Positions 1 through 8,814 of a DNA stretch of 64,000 nucleotides are shown piece by piece. Each line of letters opens with the position of its first letter. Within the stretch, counting starts at the first letter, position 1. Where the stretch lies: NCBI GenBank assembly GCA_023460795.1, contig JAEWPC010000080.1:62001-126000 (forward strand), in the 5' to 3' direction. The notes beneath the pieces were generated by a model. That model saw only the letters and a program-made list of their open reading frames with translations, was not told the origin of the DNA and ran no database searches. The position numbers and the translations under genes were made by a program. Source of the stretch: Bacillota bacterium (lineage in GTDB: Bacteria > Bacillota > Bacilli > Paenibacillales > Paenibacillaceae).

Positions 1-1
1 G

Positions 2-1198
2 GCATTGTTCCTACTGCTAAACTCGGCTTCAGACAACGGACAGCAACAAGATCATTCGGCAATCGGCAAGTTATGGAACACGGTTAAGCTCACCCTATCT
101 CACGATACCTCGACACCGCAAGGCAACGCGCAAAGCGGAAGCGCGAACGACCCGTCGCAACCGGCTGACCCGGGCTCCCCTGTCGATCCTCATGCGGACC
201 CTCAGAAAGACGCGCCTAAAATCAAGGGCGTCTATGTGACCGCTTACAGCGCCGGCGGCGAACGTTTCGCCAAGCTGCTACAACTGGTAGACTCGACCGA
301 CCTCAATAGCATGGTCATCGACATTAAAGACGACACGGGCTTCATCACTTATAAAACCGAGAACGAGACGCTGCAGAAACTCGGCGAACCTAAACCGTTC
401 ATTAAAGACATCGACAAGCTCATGGCAACGCTCAAGGAGCACGACGTGTATCCGATCGCGCGCGTCGTCGTGTTCAAGGACACCATTCTCGCCAAGAAGC
501 ATCCGGAGTTCTCGTACGTGCAAAAAGACGGCAAAGTGTGGCAAAACGGCAACGGCGATAAATTTGTTAACCCATACGTCAAAGAGGTTTGGGACTACAA
601 CATTGAAATCGCGAAGGAAGCAGCTAAGAAGGGCTTCAAGGAAATCCAATTCGATTACGTCCGATTCCCGGAAGGCTTCGAGAAGAAGGCGGACTCGCTT
701 AAGTACTCCAAAACCGACCAAAGCCGCGTAGACATCGTAGCCGGCTTCGTCGAATACGCGAAGCAGCAGCTTGCTCCTCTCGGCGTCAGGGTATCGGTCG
801 ATATTTTCGGATATGCGGCTTCGGTACCGGCTGCGGAAGGCATCGGGCAAGACTTCGTCAAGATCTCCAGCAACGTCGACGTCATCTCCCCGATGGTATA
901 TCCAAGCCATTACAGCACGGGCTGGTTCAAGCAGAAGGATCCGGACAAAGCGCCGTACGAGACGATCAAAGGCGCGATGCTCGATACGCATAAGAAGCTC
1001 GATCCGTTGGGAGAAGCGCAGCCGATCATTCGGCCGTGGATCCAGGACTTCACCGCCAAGTGGCTCGGCGCTGGGCACTACACCAAGTACGGCGCGGCGG
1101 AAGTCGAAGCGCAGATCAATGCGCTCCGCGACACCGGCATCGACGAATTCCTTCTCTGGAACGCAGGCAACACCTACTCCACCGGCGTTAAATATTAA
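2..1198 (+). CDS. Putative glycoside hydrolase (DUF4015 family), 5'-truncated by window edge
   Basis: The frame is open from the first bases, so the N-terminus (probably a signal or membrane segment) lies outside the window. About 397 residues are visible. A low-complexity Ser/Pro/Asp-rich linker (about residues 30-70) precedes a TIM-barrel-like domain that starts at KGVYVTAYSAGG. The stretches VIDIKDDTG, PIARVVVFKD, FKEIQFDYVRFPEG and DVISPMVYPSHY are typical of the DUF4015 putative glycoside hydrolase family. The FDYVRFP motif is where glycosidases of this fold carry acidic catalytic residues. The protein is probably exported and acts on cell-wall or extracellular polysaccharide, but the substrate is unknown. 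A terminator follows directly. The family assignment is firm; the function is inference. Confidence 0.82.
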   Translation, partial: ALFLLLNSASDNGQQQDHSAIGKLWNTVKLTLSHDTSTPQGNAQSGSANDPSQPADPGSPVDPHADPQKDAPKIKGVYVTAYSAGGERFAKLLQLVDSTDLNSMVIDIKDDTGFITYKTENETLQKLGEPKPFIKDIDKLMATLKEHDVYPIARVVVFKDTILAKKHPEFSYVQKDGKVWQNGNGDKFVNPYVKEVWDYNIEIAKEAAKKGFKEIQFDYVRFPEGFEKKADSLKYSKTDQSRVDIVAGFVEYAKQQLAPLGVRVSVDIFGYAASVPAAEGIGQDFVKISSNVDVISPMVYPSHYSTGWFKQKDPDKAPYETIKGAMLDTHKKLDPLGEAQPIIRPWIQDFTAKWLGAGHYTKYGAAEVEAQINALRDTGIDEFLLWNAGNTYSTGVKY

Positions 1199-1217
1199 TG
1201 CACTCATACGATTATTC

Positions 1218-1245
1218 CAAGGCCGTCCCTTAGGGGGCGGCCTTG
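1218..1245 (+). terminator. Rho-independent terminator of the DUF4015 gene
   Basis: A perfect 12-bp stem (CAAGGCCGTCCC with GGGGCGGCCTTG, short TTAG loop) starts 20 bp after the stop codon and is followed by TTGTTG. The U-tract is short. Confidence 0.75.
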
Positions 1246-1263
1246 TTGCGTGCGGGACAGTTT

Positions 1264-1790
1264 GACCTGCAGCGGTCTCTCAGAACGCTACAGCAGCGGA
1301 TTGGCGGATGATGGTGCTACAACGGTCTCTCAGATCGTTACAGCGGCGGTTCTCCGAAAGTTGGTGCTGCAGCGATCTCTCAGACCGTTACAGCGGCGGT
1401 TCTCCGAAAGTCGGTGCTGCAGCGGTCTCTTGGACCGTTACAGCGGCGGTTCTCCGGAAGTTCGCTGCAGCGGTCTCTCAGACCGTTACAGCGGCGGTTC
1501 TCCGGAAGTTGGTGCTGCAGCGGTCTCTTGGACCGTTACAGCGGCGGTTCTCCGGAAGTTGGTGCTGCAACGGTCATTCGGACCGTTACAGCGGTGGTTC
1601 TCCGAAAGTCGGTGCTGCAGCGGTCTCTCAGACCGTTACAGCGGCGGTTCTCCGGAAGTTCATGCTACAGCGGTCTCTTGGACCGTTACAGAGGTGGTTC
1701 TCCGAAAGTTGGTGCTACAACGGTCTTTCAGACCGTAACAGCGGCGGGCTGGCTTAAGTTTGTCTGTAGCGGTACCTCGTGCCGTTAACG
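1264..1790. repeat. 50-bp tandem repeat array 1 (about 10.5 copies) with internal hairpin
   Basis: Units begin with GGTGCTGCAG-like sequence at about 1264, 1313, 1363, 1413, 1462, 1511, 1561, 1611, 1661, 1711 and 1761. The period is 50 bp apart from one 2-bp deletion near 1461. Each unit carries an inverted repeat of the type CGGTCT-CTC-AGACCG, then GTTACAGCGGCGGTTCTC. The array fills the gap between the convergent DUF4015 and nupQ genes, each of which has its own terminator. Open frames across it are artefacts of a period not divisible by three. No spacers are present, so it is not a CRISPR array. It is a diverged reverse complement of the array at 57252-57630. Confidence 0.93.
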
Positions 1791-1796
1791 ATAAAA

Positions 1797-1834
1797 GGGC
1801 TGTTGTCCCGGTCATGGCGACCGGGCAACAGCCC
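1797..1834 (-). terminator. Terminator of the nucleoside salvage/uptake operon
   Basis: A long stem of 16 bp with one bulge (GGGCTGTTG-CCCGGTC paired with GACCGGGCAACAGCCC on the plus strand, ATGGC loop) lies 50 bp beyond the nupQ stop. On the minus strand it runs into TTTTAT. It closes the eight-gene operon. Confidence 0.88.
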
Positions 1835-1883
1835 TTCTTGAATTAGAATGTGATCGATAATGGAAAGAGCAAAGTTTACTCGA

Positions 1884-2843
1884 TCACCGTTTCCCCGCGA
1901 AGTATGGTTCCCCTAGCGCGCCTGGCGCTTTGGAGCGGCCTACTGCGCCTACGAGCACGAGGATCGTCAGCACGTACGGCAGCATGTAGATGAACTCCGG
2001 CGGGATGTCACGCGACCAATCGAACAGTTGCAGAATGTTGTTGATCGATTGCGCGAAACCGAAGAAGATCGCCGCGCCCATCGCGCCGAGCGGATTCCAC
2101 TTACCGAAGATGACCGCCGCAAGCGCGATAAAGCCTTGACCGGAGATCGTGTTATGCGAGAAGCTGCCCGTCGTCGTGAGCGCGATCGTCGCGCCGCCGA
2201 AGCCGGCAAGAAGGCCGCTTAGCAGCACGGCGGTATAACGCATGCGCAGCACTTTGATGCCGACCGTGTCCGCGGCGCTCGGGTGCTCGCCAACCGCGCG
2301 CAGACGAAGGCCGAACGGCGTCTTGTACAGCACGTAGTAAATGACGGCGACTAGAACGAACGCCACGTAAGTCGTCGGGTAAGCATTGAACAATCCTTCC
2401 CCGATAACCGGAATATCGGATAGCAGCGGAATCGCCACCTTGTGGAACGTCTCGTTCACGAGGCTAGTCTCGCCTGCTCCTTCGAACAGTTGCTTAACCA
2501 AATACACGGTCGAGCCCGCAGCGATAAAGTTGATCACGATGCCGCTAACGACCTGATCCGCGCGGAACGTAATCGTCGCCACCGCATGGATCAGCGCGAA
2601 CAGCACGCCGAACAGTCCGCCAGCGAGAAGTCCGACCCAAGGCGTTAAAGCGCCGAAGCCTGCTTCCTGCGCATGGTAGGCGGATACAGCCGAAGCGAAC
2701 GCGCCAGCGGTCATTAAGCCTTCGAGGCCGATATTCACGACCCCGGAACGTTCGGACAGGATGCCGCCAAGCGCGGTCAGAATAAGAGCCGTAGAGAAAA
2801 CCAAGGCGGTGTTTAGCATATTTCCGATCGTAACCAGATCCAT
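1884..2843 (-). CDS. nupQ: Nucleoside ABC transporter permease NupQ-like
   Basis: A 319-residue, very hydrophobic protein of the BPD_transp_2 (branched-chain amino acid/BMP-nucleoside) permease family. The segment RSGVVNIGLEGLMTAGAF near residue 33 and the EHPSAADTVGIKV cytoplasmic loop near 185 are characteristic of this permease class. It is the last gene of the operon. Its ATG directly follows the stop of the first permease, implying translational coupling, and the two permeases would form a heteromer in the membrane. In Bacillus subtilis the NupNOPQ system (formerly YufNOPQ) imports guanosine and other nucleosides. Substrate assignment here rests on family and on the linked punA, pdp and deoC genes. 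Confidence 0.88.
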   Translation of the reverse strand: MDLVTIGNMLNTALVFSTALILTALGGILSERSGVVNIGLEGLMTAGAFASAVSAYHAQEAGFGALTPWVGLLAGGLFGVLFALIHAVATITFRADQVVSGIVINFIAAGSTVYLVKQLFEGAGETSLVNETFHKVAIPLLSDIPVIGEGLFNAYPTTYVAFVLVAVIYYVLYKTPFGLRLRAVGEHPSAADTVGIKVLRMRYTAVLLSGLLAGFGGATIALTTTGSFSHNTISGQGFIALAAVIFGKWNPLGAMGAAIFFGFAQSINNILQLFDWSRDIPPEFIYMLPYVLTILVLVGAVGRSKAPGALGEPYFAGKR

Positions 2844-3929
2844 CTAAGCCACCTCGCCTTTGTTTTTACGGAGTCTAAGCTGCTTAAGAACCCAGCGGAT
2901 AATGCCTGGCGCCGCAACGAAGAAAATAACCGATCCGATTACGATGCGGATAATTTCCGGCGGTACGTCGGCGCCGAAGCTCATGCCTGCTGCCCCATAA
3001 GATAAAGTGCCGAACAGGATCGCGCCGAACAGGACGCCGAGCGGCGTATTGCCGCCGAGCAACGCTACCGCGATGCCGTCGAAGCCGTGCCCGGTATGCC
3101 CCGCGGAAATCGGCTGGTTCAGGAACACGCCGAGCAATTGGAATACCCCTGCGAGACCTGCAAGCGCGCCAGAGATGAACATCGCCTTGACGACGCCTTT
3201 GTTCACGTTGATGCCCGCGTATTTAGCCGCATCCGGGTTGAAGCCCACTACGCGCAGCTCGTAGCCTGATTTCGTGCGCCACAAATATACGTAGACGAAA
3301 ATAACCGCCAATATCGCGAAGAACATCCCCCAGTGGATCCGAGCGTTGTCCATCGCGCGAGAAAGCCAACCGATGGTGACTGCAGCAGATTCGTCCACGA
3401 AATATGAACGTCCTTTGCCCGTCTCGAGCAGGAACGTATTCACGAGATAGTTCCCGAGATGAAGCGCCATCCAGTTCAGCATGATGGTCGTAATGACCTC
3501 GTTAACGCCGCGGGCCGCTTTCAGATAACCCGCGATCATCCCCCAGAAGCCGCCGCACAGCGCCCCGACGATAATCGCAAGAGGGGCATGAATAAACCAT
3601 GGCGCATGTACTTGCACGCCAATGATCGTCGCGCCGGTCATTCCGATAATGTATTGGCCTTCCGCTCCGATGTTGAACAAACCCGTACGAAACGCGAACG
3701 CAACCGATAAGCCAGTGAAGATGAGCGGCGTAATCGCGGTCAACGTCTCCCCGAAGTCATAAGGGTTACCGAATACTTTCTTCAGTAAGGAACGGTATGC
3801 CAGAATCGGGTCATAGCCGCCTAACAGCATGATAATAGCGCCGACGATGAGTCCGAGCACGATGGCGACGAGAGGTACGACCGCGGAGTCTTTCGTGAAT
3901 ACTTTGATCAGTTTATTCACGAGTTTCAC
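2844..3929 (-). CDS. nupP: Nucleoside ABC transporter permease NupP-like
   Basis: A 361-residue permease of the same family as its downstream neighbour, with the conserved segment FRTGLFNIGAEGQYIIGM (about residues 80-97) and the loop VVGFNPDAAKYAGINV. A basic N-terminus precedes a long first membrane helix (about residues 15-40). The start overlaps the end of the ATPase gene by 17 bp, and the stop abuts the next start. The pair of non-identical permeases with a two-domain ATPase and a lipoprotein receptor is the usual BMP-type nucleoside importer. The substrate is not determinable from sequence alone. Confidence 0.88.
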   Translation of the reverse strand: MKLVNKLIKVFTKDSAVVPLVAIVLGLIVGAIIMLLGGYDPILAYRSLLKKVFGNPYDFGETLTAITPLIFTGLSVAFAFRTGLFNIGAEGQYIIGMTGATIIGVQVHAPWFIHAPLAIIVGALCGGFWGMIAGYLKAARGVNEVITTIMLNWMALHLGNYLVNTFLLETGKGRSYFVDESAAVTIGWLSRAMDNARIHWGMFFAILAVIFVYVYLWRTKSGYELRVVGFNPDAAKYAGINVNKGVVKAMFISGALAGLAGVFQLLGVFLNQPISAGHTGHGFDGIAVALLGGNTPLGVLFGAILFGTLSYGAAGMSFGADVPPEIIRIVIGSVIFFVAAPGIIRWVLKQLRLRKNKGEVA

Positions 3930-5454
3930 CTCCTTGCGGGACTTTGAAGTCTGTCATCATTAAGCCAAGCTCCTCGTCGTTCGTCTTCGCCGGGTCAACT
4001 TCGCCGACGATTCTGCCTTCGTACATAACGGCGATCCGGTCGGAAAGCTGCATAATTTCGTCCAGCTCGAAAGAGATAAGAAGCACGGCTTTACCCATGT
4101 TCCGCTGCTCGACGAGACGCTTATGAATAAACTCGATCGCGCCTACGTCCAGCCCGCGCGTCGGCTGCGCGGCAATGAGAATTTCCGGGTTTTTGTCGAC
4201 TTCCCTGGCAATGATCGCCTTCTGTTGGTTCCCCCCGGATAGCGCGCGAGCAGGCGTATGTATGCTCGGAGTCCGGACGTCGAACTCGGCGATCAGACGC
4301 TTCGCATGCTCATCGATCGCGTCGTAATCCAGGAAGCCGCCTTTATTGAATTGCGGCAAGTAGTACGTCTCCAGCACCATATTCTCCCGCATCGGGAAAT
4401 CGAGCACGAGCCCGTGTTTATGCCTATCTTCCGGGATGAGCGATATGCCCGCCTCCGATAGCTTGCGCGTCTTCGCGCCTGCCATCTCGGTCCCGAGCAC
4501 CTTCAGCGATCCGCTCTCGATCGATCGCAATCCGGTAATCGCTTCGATCAGCTCGCTTTGCCCGTTGCCTTCAACGCCTGCGATGCCCAGAATTTCGCCG
4601 CGCCTTAAGATGAAAGACGTCTCGTTCAGCGCCCTTAATCCTTGGCGGCCATTCACGACGAGTTTATCCAATTCAAGCACGGGCTCGCCAAGCACGGCGC
4701 TCTTTTTATCCAGCTTAAGCGATACTTCGCGGCCGACCATCTTCTCGGCCAGTTGGTTCGGGTTCATCCCGGCGACGGGCAACGTGTCGATCCATTTGCC
4801 GCGGCGCACGATCGTTACCCGATCCGCAATCGCCATTATTTCCTTAAGTTTATGGGTGATCAGAATGATCGACTTGCCTTGCTCGACGAGCTTCCGCATA
4901 ATGACGAGCAGTTCTTCGATTTCCTGAGGCGTGAGTACCGCCGTCGGCTCGTCGAAAATAAGAATGTCCGCGCCGCGATACAACGTTTTCAAGATTTCGA
5001 CCCGTTGCTGCATGCCTACCGAAATTTCATCGATCGTGGCGGTCGGGTCTACGTTCAACCCGTATTGCTTCGATAAATTCGCAACCTTCTCGTTCGCTTG
5101 CTTATAGTTCACCGCAAAGCCTTTGGTAGGCTCGCTACCAAGAATGATGTTCTCCGTTACGGTAAAAGGGTGCACCAGCTTGAAATGCTGATGCACCATT
5201 CCGATGCCAAGCTTAATGGCTTTATTCGGGCCGTCGATGACGACCTGCTCGCCGTTAACGAAGATTTCCCCTTCATCAGGCTGATACAGTCCGAACAAAA
5301 TGTTCATCAGCGTCGACTTGCCCGCGCCGTTCTCGCCGAGCAGGGCGTGAATCTCGCCCTGCTTCAGCTCGAAACTGACACGGTCATTGGCGACGATGCC
5401 GGGGAAACGCTTCGTTATGTTCCGCATTTCTACGACTGTGTCCGCCTTCTTCAT
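3913..5454 (-). CDS. nupO: Nucleoside ABC transporter ATP-binding protein NupO-like
   Basis: A 513-residue protein with two fused ABC ATPase domains, as in sugar and BMP-type nucleoside importers. The N-terminal half has a canonical Walker A (GENGAGKST, about residues 38-46), a signature SVGMQQR and Walker B FDEPTAVLTP. The C-terminal half has a degenerate Walker A (GVEGNGQSEL) but a canonical signature LSGGNQQK and QPTRGLDVGA. Such asymmetry is usual in this family. It would energise nucleoside import through NupP/NupQ. It begins 20 bp after the receptor gene and overlaps nupP. Confidence 0.92.
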   Translation of the reverse strand: MKKADTVVEMRNITKRFPGIVANDRVSFELKQGEIHALLGENGAGKSTLMNILFGLYQPDEGEIFVNGEQVVIDGPNKAIKLGIGMVHQHFKLVHPFTVTENIILGSEPTKGFAVNYKQANEKVANLSKQYGLNVDPTATIDEISVGMQQRVEILKTLYRGADILIFDEPTAVLTPQEIEELLVIMRKLVEQGKSIILITHKLKEIMAIADRVTIVRRGKWIDTLPVAGMNPNQLAEKMVGREVSLKLDKKSAVLGEPVLELDKLVVNGRQGLRALNETSFILRRGEILGIAGVEGNGQSELIEAITGLRSIESGSLKVLGTEMAGAKTRKLSEAGISLIPEDRHKHGLVLDFPMRENMVLETYYLPQFNKGGFLDYDAIDEHAKRLIAEFDVRTPSIHTPARALSGGNQQKAIIAREVDKNPEILIAAQPTRGLDVGAIEFIHKRLVEQRNMGKAVLLISFELDEIMQLSDRIAVMYEGRIVGEVDPAKTNDEELGLMMTDFKVPQGGETRE

Positions 5455-5474
5455 AGTAGCACCCTTTATCGATA

Positions 5475-6554
5475 TTATTGGGCTGTCGGTACCGTGATTT
5501 CGCCGTTAATGATTTTGGTTTTGTACTCTTCTACTTTAGCAAGCACGTCCGCAGGAACGTTCTTCGAGGAAGTCTCAGGCAAGCCTACGCCGTTGTCCTT
5601 CAGACCGAGAACCGTTACTTTGCCGCCGTTGAAGGTGCCGTCAAGCAGATCTTTGGAAATGCGATATACCGCTTCGTCAACGCGCTTCAGCATGGAAGTC
5701 AGCGTTACGTCGTCGCCGAACTCGAGGGATTGGTCTTTATCGACGCCGATAACCCATACTTGCTTGCCTTTCGACTTGCGCTCTTTGGCTTCGTTGAATA
5801 CGCCGTTGCCCGTGCCGCCCGCAGCGTGGAAAATGATGTCCGCGCCGTCGTTATAGATCGTAGCCGCGGCCGCTTTGCCAAGGTCTGGCTTGTCGAATGC
5901 GCCCGTATAGTTTTTGATGATTTGCGCGTCTGGATTTACCGCTTTGACGCCGGCTTCGAAGCCGAGGTCGAAACGTTTGATAACCGGGATGTCGATACCG
6001 CCGACGAAGCCGATTTTGTCCGTCTTCGTCATCAGGCCCGCAACGACGCCGACCAAGAATGAGCCTTCGTTCTCTGCGAACGTAACGGATTCTACGTTAG
6101 GAGCTTCGACAACGCTGTCGATGATCGCCAGCTTAGCGTCCGGGTTCTGCTTGGCCGCTTCCGTAATCGCGTCTCCGAGCAGGAAGCCGATACCCCAAGT
6201 GAGGTCGTATTTCTCGCGAACGAATTGGTTGATGTTCGTCAAGTAGTTCGTTGCTTCTTTGGACTCGAGGTACTTAACATCGGCCGTTGTGTCTTTGGAC
6301 AGCTTCTGCAAACCTTCCCAAGCGCTTTGGTTGAACGATTTGTCGTTGACGCCGCCTACGTCGGTAACCATAGCGAACTTCTTGCCGGCGCCGGCCGTGT
6401 TCGCAGGGCTTGCCGATTCGGTTGCAGCCGGGCTGCTAGCCGCAGGGCTGTTAGCGCCCTCGTTGTTGTTGTTCTTCGCGCCGCAAGCCGTCAAGGCAAG
6501 CGAAGCGACAAGCATAATGCCTGTTGCGACTTTCGCTGTCTTTTTCATTTCCAT
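5475..6554 (-). CDS. nupN: BMP-family nucleoside-binding lipoprotein NupN-like
   Basis: The substrate receptor of the importer, about 359 residues. An N-terminal lipobox LTAC places the lipidated cysteine at residue 24 and is followed by an Asn/Ser/Pro-rich linker. The mature part (KKFAMVTDVGGVNDKSFNQS onwards) is the BMP/Med periplasmic-binding fold. I chose the start at 6554 because AAGGAG lies just upstream; the ATG at 6548 is equally possible. An open frame continues to 6602, but that stretch overlaps the untranslated spacer. Gene order receptor-ATPase-permease-permease is standard, and NupN usually accumulates to higher levels than the membrane parts. Confidence 0.9.
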   Translation of the reverse strand: MEMKKTAKVATGIMLVASLALTACGAKNNNNEGANSPAASSPAATESASPANTAGAGKKFAMVTDVGGVNDKSFNQSAWEGLQKLSKDTTADVKYLESKEATNYLTNINQFVREKYDLTWGIGFLLGDAITEAAKQNPDAKLAIIDSVVEAPNVESVTFAENEGSFLVGVVAGLMTKTDKIGFVGGIDIPVIKRFDLGFEAGVKAVNPDAQIIKNYTGAFDKPDLGKAAAATIYNDGADIIFHAAGGTGNGVFNEAKERKSKGKQVWVIGVDKDQSLEFGDDVTLTSMLKRVDEAVYRISKDLLDGTFNGGKVTVLGLKDNGVGLPETSSKNVPADVLAKVEEYKTKIINGEITVPTAQ

Positions 6555-6618
6555 GACTCTCCTTTTGTCTAAATAAATATATAATGTGTTGCGTGAAACC
6601 ATCTGTTAGACGAGCGCG

Positions 6619-7440
6619 TTACAGCTTCGCTACGACTTCCTTCACTAGGGAGATGAACTTCGGCTTCGTCCGATTCGCCACTTCGATCACTTGCTCGTGG
6701 CTCAGCGGCTCCAGCTCTTCCCCGATCGCCATGTCCGTTACGCACGAAATGCCGATAACCTGCATCGACATGTGGCTCGCCACGATCACTTCCGGCACGG
6801 TAGACATACCGACCGCGTCCGCGCCCAACCGCCGCAGCATAATCAGCTCCGCCGGCGGCAAGTAGTTCGGTCCTGAGATGCCGCCGTAGACGCCTTGCTG
6901 GACTTCGATGCCCAACGACGCCGCCGTGTCCTTCACCAGCCGAATCAACTCCGGCGTATACGCCCGGCTCATGTCAGGAAACCGTGGTCCAAGCGTCGGC
7001 TCGTTGTGCCCGATAAGCGGATTCGCGCCGGTCAAGTTCAGGTGATCTTGAATGATCATCAGATCCCCTGGCTTGAATGACGGATTCATTCCGCCGCACG
7101 CGTTCGTAACGAACAGCTGCTGGACGCCCAACGCCTTCATGACGCGAACGGGGAACGTAACCTCCTGCATCGAATATCCTTCGTAATAGTGGAAACGCCC
7201 TTGCATCGCAATGACGGGTTTGCCTTGCAATGTTCCGATGACGAGTTGCCCGGCATGTCCCTCCACGGTCGATACCGGAAAATGGGGAATCGATTCGTAC
7301 GGGATCTTGACGGCGTCCTGGATCTCGTCCGCAAGCTCGCCCAACCCGGAACCTAGGATAAGACCGATCTGCGGCGTAACTGTAATCCGTGATTGAATGA
7401 ACGATTTGGCAGCTTCCATCGACTGTAGTAATTGGCCCAT
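6619..7440 (-). CDS. punA: Purine-nucleoside phosphorylase (trimeric type) with altered specificity residues
   Basis: Phosphorolyses purine (deoxy)nucleosides to base plus (deoxy)ribose-1-phosphate. The 273-residue protein has the trimeric PNP/MTAP fold: GSGLGELADEI (about 30-40), GRFHYYEGYSM, NACGGMNPSFKPGDL, GADAVGMSTVPEVI. The start at 7440 is set by GGAGGTG located just upstream; the longer frame begins inside that ribosome-binding site. Two residues that confer 6-oxopurine preference in the family (Glu201 and Asn243 of human PNP) align here with Leu194 (in GPNYLPPAE) and Asp236 (in SCVTDMAIG). Asp at the second position is the state in MTA phosphorylases, which bind 6-aminopurines. Adenosine use is therefore possible; this is inference. 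Confidence 0.9.
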   Translation of the reverse strand: MGQLLQSMEAAKSFIQSRITVTPQIGLILGSGLGELADEIQDAVKIPYESIPHFPVSTVEGHAGQLVIGTLQGKPVIAMQGRFHYYEGYSMQEVTFPVRVMKALGVQQLFVTNACGGMNPSFKPGDLMIIQDHLNLTGANPLIGHNEPTLGPRFPDMSRAYTPELIRLVKDTAASLGIEVQQGVYGGISGPNYLPPAELIMLRRLGADAVGMSTVPEVIVASHMSMQVIGISCVTDMAIGEELEPLSHEQVIEVANRTKPKFISLVKEVVAKL

Positions 7441-7494
7441 TCCATCACCTCCTTCCAAGTATGCCCCTTAAGAGCGAATCATTTGTCCATCTCT

Positions 7495-8796
7495 CTAAAC
7501 GACCTCTCCCGACAGCAACGGCGGAGGTTCGACGGGATCGTTCTGAATGGCGATCGAAGCGCGAATTTTGATCATGACTTCCGCGACGTCTTCGCTATTC
7601 GCGTGAATCGTCGCAATCGGCTCGCCCGCGGCGACGAGATCCCCGACTTTCTTATGCAGCACGATGCCCACGGCCAGATCGATGCCAGACTCTTTGGTCG
7701 CTCTGCCCGCTCCGAGCATCATCGCCGCCAGTCCCATGTTCTCGGCCGCGATCGAAGCGACGTAACCGGAATTCTCCGCAGCTACTTCGGTCCGATACTT
7801 GGCGGTCGGCAGCCGGTCCGGCTCGTCGACGACGGAAGCGTCGCCGCCTTGCGCCCTCAGGAACTCCTTGAATTTCTCGATTGCCTTGCCGCTTGCCATC
7901 GCTTCTTTCAGAAGCTCTGCCGCTTCGGCCTGCGTTGCCGCCACCCCGGCTAGTACCGCCATATGGCTTCCCAACGTCAGGCACAGCTCGGTTAAGTCCT
8001 TAGGACCGACGCCGCGCAGCGTATCTATCGCTTCCCGTACTTCGAGGGCATTGCCGATCGCGTTGCCAAGCGGCTGGCTCATATCCGAGAGAACGGCGAT
8101 CGTGCGTCGACCGACGCGGTTGCCGATATCGACCATGCACGCGGCAAGCTCCTTGGCCTCGTCCAGCTCCTTCATGAACGCGCCGTCGCCTGTCTTCACG
8201 TCCAATACGATCGCGTCCGCACCGGATGCGATCTTCTTGCTCATGATCGAGCTGGCGATCAGCGGAATCGAATTCACGGTTCCGGTAACGTCGCGCAATC
8301 CGTACAGCTTCTTGTCCGCCGGAGTCAGCTTACCGCTCTGCCCGATGACGGCAAGGCCGTGCCGATTAACGAGCGAAATAAATTCGTCGTTATCGATCTC
8401 CACGTGAAAACCCGGTACGGACTCCAGCTTGTCGATCGTGCCGCCCGTATGGCCTAACCCGCGGCCGGACATCTTGGCGACCGGCACGCCGACGGCTGCG
8501 ACGAGCGGGGCCAACACGAGCGTGGTCGTGTCGCCGACGCCGCCCGTGCTGTGTTTATCGACTTTAACGCCGGCAATGCCGGACAAATCGATGACTTCCC
8601 CGGAATTGACCATCGCCATCGTCAAATTCGCGCGTTCGTCCGGCGTCATTCCGCGGAAGAATATCGCCATAGCCATAGCCGACATTTGGTAATCGGGAAT
8701 CGTACCTTGCGTGTATCCTTGAATGAGGGCATCGATCTCGCTTCGAGTGAGCTCGCCGCCATCCCGCTTCTTCGTAATCAAATCGACTGTTCTCAT
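7495..8796 (-). CDS. pdp: Pyrimidine-nucleoside phosphorylase
   Basis: Cleaves uridine, thymidine and deoxyuridine with phosphate to give the base and (deoxy)ribose-1-phosphate. The 433-residue length is typical. The family signature SGRGLGHTGGTIDKLES is present (about residues 108-124), and the phosphate-binding KVDKHSTGGVGD lies just before it. A glycosyl-transferase family 3 helical domain leads and a PYNP_C domain ends the protein. The start at 8796 is favoured because GGAGGGG sits 9 bp upstream; the first ATG of the open frame (8805) directly abuts that site. It lies 18 bp after deoC, consistent with one transcript. Confidence 0.95.
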   Translation of the reverse strand: MRTVDLITKKRDGGELTRSEIDALIQGYTQGTIPDYQMSAMAMAIFFRGMTPDERANLTMAMVNSGEVIDLSGIAGVKVDKHSTGGVGDTTTLVLAPLVAAVGVPVAKMSGRGLGHTGGTIDKLESVPGFHVEIDNDEFISLVNRHGLAVIGQSGKLTPADKKLYGLRDVTGTVNSIPLIASSIMSKKIASGADAIVLDVKTGDGAFMKELDEAKELAACMVDIGNRVGRRTIAVLSDMSQPLGNAIGNALEVREAIDTLRGVGPKDLTELCLTLGSHMAVLAGVAATQAEAAELLKEAMASGKAIEKFKEFLRAQGGDASVVDEPDRLPTAKYRTEVAAENSGYVASIAAENMGLAAMMLGAGRATKESGIDLAVGIVLHKKVGDLVAAGEPIATIHANSEDVAEVMIKIRASIAIQNDPVEPPPLLSGEVV

Positions 8797-8814
8797 GAAC
8801 GGCATCCCCTCCGC

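Noticed and set aside
278..1207. Long minus-strand frame opposite the glycoside hydrolase gene (309 codons)
   Set aside because: A high-GC shadow of the real gene. The product has no recognisable domain, while the plus-strand frame matches DUF4015.
1250..1788. Three overlapping open frames of 124-162 codons with 50-residue internal repeats
   Set aside because: They are a by-product of a 50-bp repeat lacking stops in any frame. All three frames show the same peptide words shifted, and no ribosome-binding site or promoter is present.
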